From the NCBI GenBank assembly GCA_037576195.1, contig CM075102.1, positions 44,760,745-44,824,744 of the forward strand: DNA of 64,000 nucleotides, read 5' to 3'. Shown here piece after piece: positions 59,758 to 64,000 of this stretch. A program made the translations under genes and the position numbers. The DNA comes from Phytoseiulus persimilis (Eukaryota > Arthropoda > Arachnida > Mesostigmata > Phytoseiidae). The notes under the pieces were generated by a model that saw only the letters and a list, made by a program, of their open reading frames with translations, made no database searches and was not told the origin of the DNA. Every line of letters starts with the position of its first letter. Position 1 is the stretch's first letter.

Positions 59758-60006
59758 AACGCCCCCCTCCCTCTTGAATTCGTCGAGCGACTCGCATAGC
59801 GCCGGAACCGGAAAGGATTTGGTGGAACAACGGAAATGAAGCTAAAGGGTCAGAAGAAAGGCTGTCGGGGGCTGTTCTCCCGATCTTCCGACTTGCTCAG
59901 ATGGCCTGGTGAAGCCCTCAAAGTAACCGAGCGGTCGGACCCTGCGTCTGAGCGTTCAAGAGGCCAGCAGCCACAGCACTTATGAATTGTGTTGCTTCTA
60001 TTGATG

Positions 60007-61440
60007 GTCGACGACGGCATGTGGAGCAGGATCCGAGAGAATGTACGCAGCCAGTATCAACGTGATCGGAATTTCAAAGAAAAGCCCTTCAAAGAGGCTA
60101 TCGAGGTCAATTTTGTAAGCTCAGCGCCCACGGTCGGCCGACGAGCAGAAGCCTGGAACGTACGAGGAGGCCCACCGGTCGATCTGGTTCGAGGCTGCAA
60201 CGCCACTATTTGGAATTTGTCTCAGGCTCGTCGTTTTATGAGAGCCCTGGACGATGTATAGATACTCGCGAGCTCTTCGAATGTAGCTTCCATGACAATA
60301 AGACAAGATCGCAATGGTTCCGAGGTTCATCCTCGATCACTTCTGCGCGACCGCGGCCAGAGATTCCAGTGGCGTCGGTGGCCTCCCTACTCTTTCATGT
60401 TCTCTTGACCGGGGTTGAAGATGCGGCACCGAGTGTAAAACTCAATTTCAGTCCAACGCCTCTACAGACAGTTCTCGACTACAAATGAGTCCTCAAAATG
60501 ATCAACAGGAGCAGTTCATGGAGGGGAGGTTGTGGAGCAGTTGGTTGATTGAATCGTGGTCGAATCGGTTGAGCAAAAGAACAACCGCTCATCGAACGAA
60601 AATCCGTAAATCGGTGGACTTCTTCAGAATGGGAGATACAGTTGTGAAACATTTGGTGTCCCATAACTGGTACTTCTCCCTATATTTGAGGGTCTTCAGC
60701 CACCTTGCTCCCTCTTCCGAAGATGGCGGCTGCTGGCAGCGCCTCAAATTCGGGACCTCAGCTTCCGAACGAAAACGGTACAACAAGCCGTTTCCCGAAG
60801 CAACTCCGGAATGCTCCGGAGCAGTTAAATCTCCAGTCATGGGCTAACGCCCCGGACTATGATGAATGAGCAGCAATACCCTGAACAGTGCGGAACAACG
60901 AGCCACGCACAATAAGATCTCATTGTATGCGAGACAATAATGCGAGGGAATGGTTCCAAAACATATTTGTATCTATCAACATCATGATCAGCGATTCCAG
61001 AGTGGAGGCGATGCTCGCTCGGAAAATCGCAGTTCATCTTCCGCTGGACAACAACCCGGATCAGGGCTCACGTCGGGGGAAAATTCCCATATCTAATCAA
61101 AACCGCTGGACTTCCCAAGTAATGTCAATCCGCTACCTTGTGGTTCGGTTATTTATGCAGCCAAGGAGTTGATACGACAGCAGCTGCGGTCCTGTGGGCA
61201 GCAGCCGCAGCGGCAGTAACCACGATATTGGTCGGTGCCGCTGATTTATGGTAAGCGTCTGCTATCTTCTGTTCTGCATGGAGGTGTGTTTTCTTTCTCT
61301 GCCACACTCACTCGCGCGCTCGCTGGCAGGCTCGCTCGCATCGTCAGAGTTTAATGAGGTACAATTTTTCTTGGAAGATGTTCCACTTCTGCTTTCATGG
61401 CTCTTCTCGCCACTGCACTCGGCTATACCTATCGGTGTCG
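60007..61440 (+). CDS. Exon pieces of an unidentified plus-strand gene
   Basis: The first piece (60007-60117) reads MVDDGMWSRIRENVRSQYQR then NFKEKPFKEAIEVNF and meets a GTAAGC donor. Later plus-strand pieces look coding: 60485-60840 (LWSSWLIESWSNRLSKRTTA, KSVDFFRMGDTVVKHLVSHN), 60935-61060 (REWFQNIFVSINIMISDSRV) and 61150-61250 (an Ala-rich hydrophobic helix before a GTAAGC donor). Family unknown and joins unresolved; the pieces may belong to more than one gene. Confidence 0.3.
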
Positions 61441-62399
61441 TGCTGTAACGTCGGGTGAGTAACGTCAAAGTGTTTCGAGGTCCTCACGTTTTGGGGACGG
61501 AAATTCCGCCCGTAAATCCGGACGCTGTTCCAGTAAGATTTTGGCTCGAGCAAGATAGCTCTCTCGGTCTCGTCTTGTTGGTTTTGAGTTCCCTTGTTTC
61601 GCGCGGCTATCTATGCAGTCTAGATCTTCTCCGGAAGTCGGCTCTTCCTCTTGGATTTCGAAACTCGCAAGAACATCGGATCAGCTGTACCGAAGCATAC
61701 TCCTCATTTTGGAATAGAGAAAATACAGAGATTAGGAGACAGAAGCGTTTGAAATATCTCAGAGCACAAATGTGGGCCTAAGAAAGGAAGCTTTGAAAGA
61801 AGACGGATCTGAAACAGCGGGTCGCTTTCCCACCCGCATCTTGGCAAAGGCTCAAGCCTCGCCCGAATAGGAGGTCATCAGGCAAGATTGGGTACTCGGT
61901 GAGTCTGGCCCCTTAGGACACTAAAAACTAACCCGATGACTTCCAAAACGATGGAGTGGTTCGCTTGCAAACATTTTTTGCCTGTTTTACCCATGGTCTG
62001 TGAAGCGGCGAATGAATGCGGTCGCTGACACCGTCGGGCTCGTTTGAATTTAGTTAAAATTCTCTCTTCGAACCAGTTTTTTTTTTCGAACTTTCTGCTC
62101 CTTCCTCCAGCCTTCGTTAGGTTGAGAAATGCGGGAAACCAGAAATGATTCCACTGCAGCTCCCATGAACCATTGCGCACTGCAACCGCCAGGACGCTAG
62201 GTAACCTACGGTACGAAGCGTGCCGTATGACGTCTTTTGCCGTGGCGGACTATCCGCAGTGCATCGAGGGAATCCGATGTTTATGGGTCAGAGCCTCAAT
62301 ATCCTCGAGTGAGTCACGAGGAGTTTTTCAGCCTCAGAAGCAGCTCACATCGGGCGGCCGAGATGAAGGAAAACGCTGTTTCTTGAATACGAAATCACG
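61441..62399. other. Intergenic, nothing identified
   Basis: Short frames only. The right end is the 3' flank of the muscle LIM protein gene. Confidence 0.35.
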
Positions 62400-62405
62400 T
62401 TTATT
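62400..62405 (-). terminator. Poly(A) signal AATAAA of the muscle LIM protein gene
   Basis: It lies 272 bases past the stop codon on the minus strand (CCAATAAACG). Confidence 0.55.
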
Positions 62406-62677
62406 GGTATCCGACAACTTGTTGCAGGACGAACAGATGGCGATGATTCAGCTGTTCCGCTTCCAGTCAATGTCCTCGTCGAGCGAAGGGCAGACTAAGG
62501 TCGCTAATAGCATCAAGATGGGGAGCTGTGGTGATGAGTATGTTTCGAAGATGATGTATACGACTCTGCTCGCTTGTCGCCCGCACGCTAATCCGCCCGC
62601 ACGATCACTAGCCCGCTTGAAAGCACGCGGGCCTGCCTGCGTGAGCGCGGGCGCACGCGCGGGCTCCAGCGTTAGAC

Positions 62678-62998
62678 TTAGTTGTAGGTGCCGTCCAAGG
62701 GCTTGTTGGACATGGCCGTGTCCTTGTTGCCAAGGTGCTCGCCCTTGTCCATGGACAGGCAGCCGGCTCCACCACCGAAGCCGTAACCTTTGGGTCCGTA
62801 TTTCCGGCCGTAGCACTGTTTGCAGAAGATGTCTCCTCCGTGCTCACCGACGTTGGTCGAGTCGAGCTTCTTGTTGCAGAGTCCGCACTTGAAGCAGGAC
62901 TTGTGGAACTTATTGCCGGCGGCGAGCATTTCCTCAGCGGCGTACACGGATTTCCCGCATTTCGGGCATTTGGCCTGTTCCTGGGGCACGAAAGGCAT
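62678..62998 (-). CDS. Mlp60A: Muscle LIM protein, single LIM domain (Mlp60A/CSRP type)
   Basis: One-LIM muscle proteins of arthropods (Mlp60A) localise to Z-discs and nuclei and support muscle differentiation. The 106-aa frame is one coding exon. It begins [20 protein letters not shown] and has the complete zinc ligand set: C-x2-C (CPKC), H-x2-C (HKSC), C-x2-C (CGLC), C-x2-C (CKQC) and the final C of the Gly-rich tail. After LIM comes the CSRP signature [19 protein letters not shown], containing the basic nuclear-localisation element. The ATG at 62998 lies just after a strong acceptor at 63031. The tail after CLS (about 25 residues, ending PLDGTYN) is longer than I recall for fly Mlp60A, so it may be an alternatively spliced isoform end. 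Confidence 0.94.
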   Translation of the reverse strand: MPFVPQEQAKCPKCGKSVYAAEEMLAAGNKFHKSCFKCGLCNKKLDSTNVGEHGGDIFCKQCYGRKYGPKGYGFGGGAGCLSMDKGEHLGNKDTAMSNKPLDGTYN

Positions 62999-63030
62999 CT
63001 TGCAACCGGTTTTGTGGAGTGTGGGCTCGC

Positions 63031-63239
63031 CTACAGGGAAGACAGCGGACACTAGTGCTTCAGTCTTTGCCACAGCCAAATAACGCCATCGAGAAGCCGG
63101 AAAGGATGGAGGAGGAGGAGGAGGAGGATGACGACAACGACGATGATGACGACGACCACGGTGAGAGTTCGCTGTTCAGCCTGGACCGTGGTCTGGCCAA
63201 ACTTAGAAGACGGCCAAACGAACGCCTTCTCACTCTTAC
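63031..63239 (-). other. Probable 5'UTR intron of the muscle LIM protein gene
   Basis: On the minus strand a GTAAGAG donor (63239) and a strong TGTCTTCCCTGTAG acceptor (ends 63031) bracket 209 bp just upstream of the ATG. The intron contains a purine trinucleotide run on the plus strand (GAG/GAT/GAC repeats, 63107-63165). Confidence 0.6.
63107..63165. repeat. Trinucleotide-rich low-complexity tract
   Basis: (GAG)n followed by GAT/GAC/AAC repeats on the plus strand. Open frames through it (Glu/Asp or Ser runs) are artefacts of the repeat. Confidence 0.8.
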
Positions 63240-63513
63240 CACCGGCGCTGTGGTGGCCGTCATTGGTGAGGCTGCTTGTAGTGGTGCTAGCTAGCGAGCT
63301 ACCTAGCTAGCAGGCAAGTCAGTCAGTCAACCGAGCGCTGGCTAGGCACATCGGCTCTTGGGGCAAGCGCGGCTCTACAGAGGCCAACAGAGAGCCTGTG
63401 GCAGCCTCCGCCACCGCCGCCGCCGCCACCACCACCACCGCCATAGCTACGGTAGTAGCAGCGGCCTGATATAGGCCGTCCTGGAAGCAGAAAGGCACTT
63501 TGCCGCCTCCTAC

Positions 63514-63524
63514 ACTATATATAC
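63514..63524 (-). promoter_or_regulatory. TATA box, probable promoter of the muscle LIM protein gene
   Basis: The minus strand reads CCGGTATATATAGTG. A start site about 30 bases downstream (about 63485) would give a 5' exon of about 245 bases ending at the donor at 63239, then the coding exon. This is the only clear TATA box next to a recognised gene in the window. Muscle-specific use is an inference from the gene. Confidence 0.55.
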
Positions 63525-63539
63525 CGGCGCGCATTGCAT

Positions 63540-64000
63540 TGAGGCAACGAACCAACCGACAGACAAACGGCCGGCCGGTTAGTAGGACTCAGAGAACCAC
63601 GGTCGGACGCGGCGAGAGAAGGACGGACATACCGATAACCGGTACGCGGGACGGACCGTCGGTCGCGATCGAGCGGGCATCCTGGGCCCAGCAACAGATT
63701 GAGGAACCCGGCGCTAAGAAGCGAAAGCAAGTTGAGGTCTTCTCCCCGCGGAGTCGCCGTCGAGTTTGAAAAATGGCCGAACTCGGATGACAGCAGCGTC
63801 CTACGTGCGTCGGGCTCGCTTTTCCGCTGCAACCGGTCCTCTACCCGCCGCTGGCTGTGCCGGCAGCGTTCGGCTTCACTTAGCGTCGTTTCGCTACGAT
63901 GTGATATTGCAGCTTTATGGTCGCATCTCGAGCATATGGTTCGAGGAAACGGACCAAAGGGGAACTTGGTGATGTTTTTGTATGGTTTCCGAGCAAGGAC
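63540..64000. other. GC-rich flank, no gene identified
   Basis: GC-rich with CGG/CCG and GGACGG repeats, probably upstream regulatory sequence of the muscle LIM gene. The open frames are short and of low complexity. Confidence 0.35.

Noticed and set aside
63060..63294. Acidic or Ser-rich proteins encoded by the GAG/GAT tract
   Set aside because: Trinucleotide repeat artefact within the probable 5'UTR intron of the muscle LIM gene.
1..64000. tRNA or rRNA genes
   Set aside because: No sequence with both A-box and B-box spacing or rRNA-like blocks could be recognised by eye; a dedicated tRNA scan would be needed to exclude them.

Overview
The window is nuclear DNA of a small-genome animal. Genes are intron-dense with mostly short introns (about 40-210 bp), sit close together on both strands, and several have an AATAAA within a few bases of the stop codon. 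The protein set (WDR44, CCDC12, TRMT5, puromycin-sensitive aminopeptidase, N6AMT1, a secreted group III phospholipase A2, a Cys-loop channel subunit, a one-LIM muscle protein of the Mlp60A type) points to an arthropod. A mite or other chelicerate is my best guess; this is inference, not proof.

Layout. 1-4.4 kb (-): most of a WDR44 gene, running off the left edge. 6.2-8.3 kb (-): TRMT5 (intronless) and CCDC12 (two exons) head-to-tail, only 66 bp apart. 9.8-14.8 kb (-): a puromycin-sensitive aminopeptidase gene of many exons. 16.1-17.0 kb (+): N6AMT1, followed at 17.07-19.7 kb by an unidentified multi-exon gene. 19.8-21.1 kb (+): a three-exon group III PLA2. 22.5-23.3 kb: a foldback (long inverted repeat) element, followed by a 19-bp tandem repeat. 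25.5-27.1 kb (+): a divergent Cys-loop receptor subunit, convergent with a small two-exon gene of unknown function at 27.3-27.85 kb (-). 30.2-36.3 kb: a large 45-bp minisatellite interrupted by a 3.7-kb non-LTR retrotransposon with a complete endonuclease/reverse transcriptase ORF (-). 37-50 kb: mostly repeat-derived or non-coding sequence with an old reverse-transcriptase fragment and exon pieces of two unidentified minus-strand genes. 51.2-52.3 kb (+): a secreted two-VWC-domain protein. 52.4-61.5 kb: coding-like exons of unidentified genes on both strands. 62.4-63.5 kb (-): a muscle LIM protein with a TATA box and a 5'UTR intron.

The identified genes are mostly unrelated housekeeping or cell-type genes (tRNA modification, splicing, eRF1 methylation, peptide turnover, endosome traffic, neuromuscular function), with no pathway cluster. 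The most unusual material is the retrotransposon/minisatellite complex, whose element has an ORF1 remnant in the same frame as ORF2 across a single TAG, and the TRMT5-CCDC12 junction, which leaves no obvious room for separate transcription signals.
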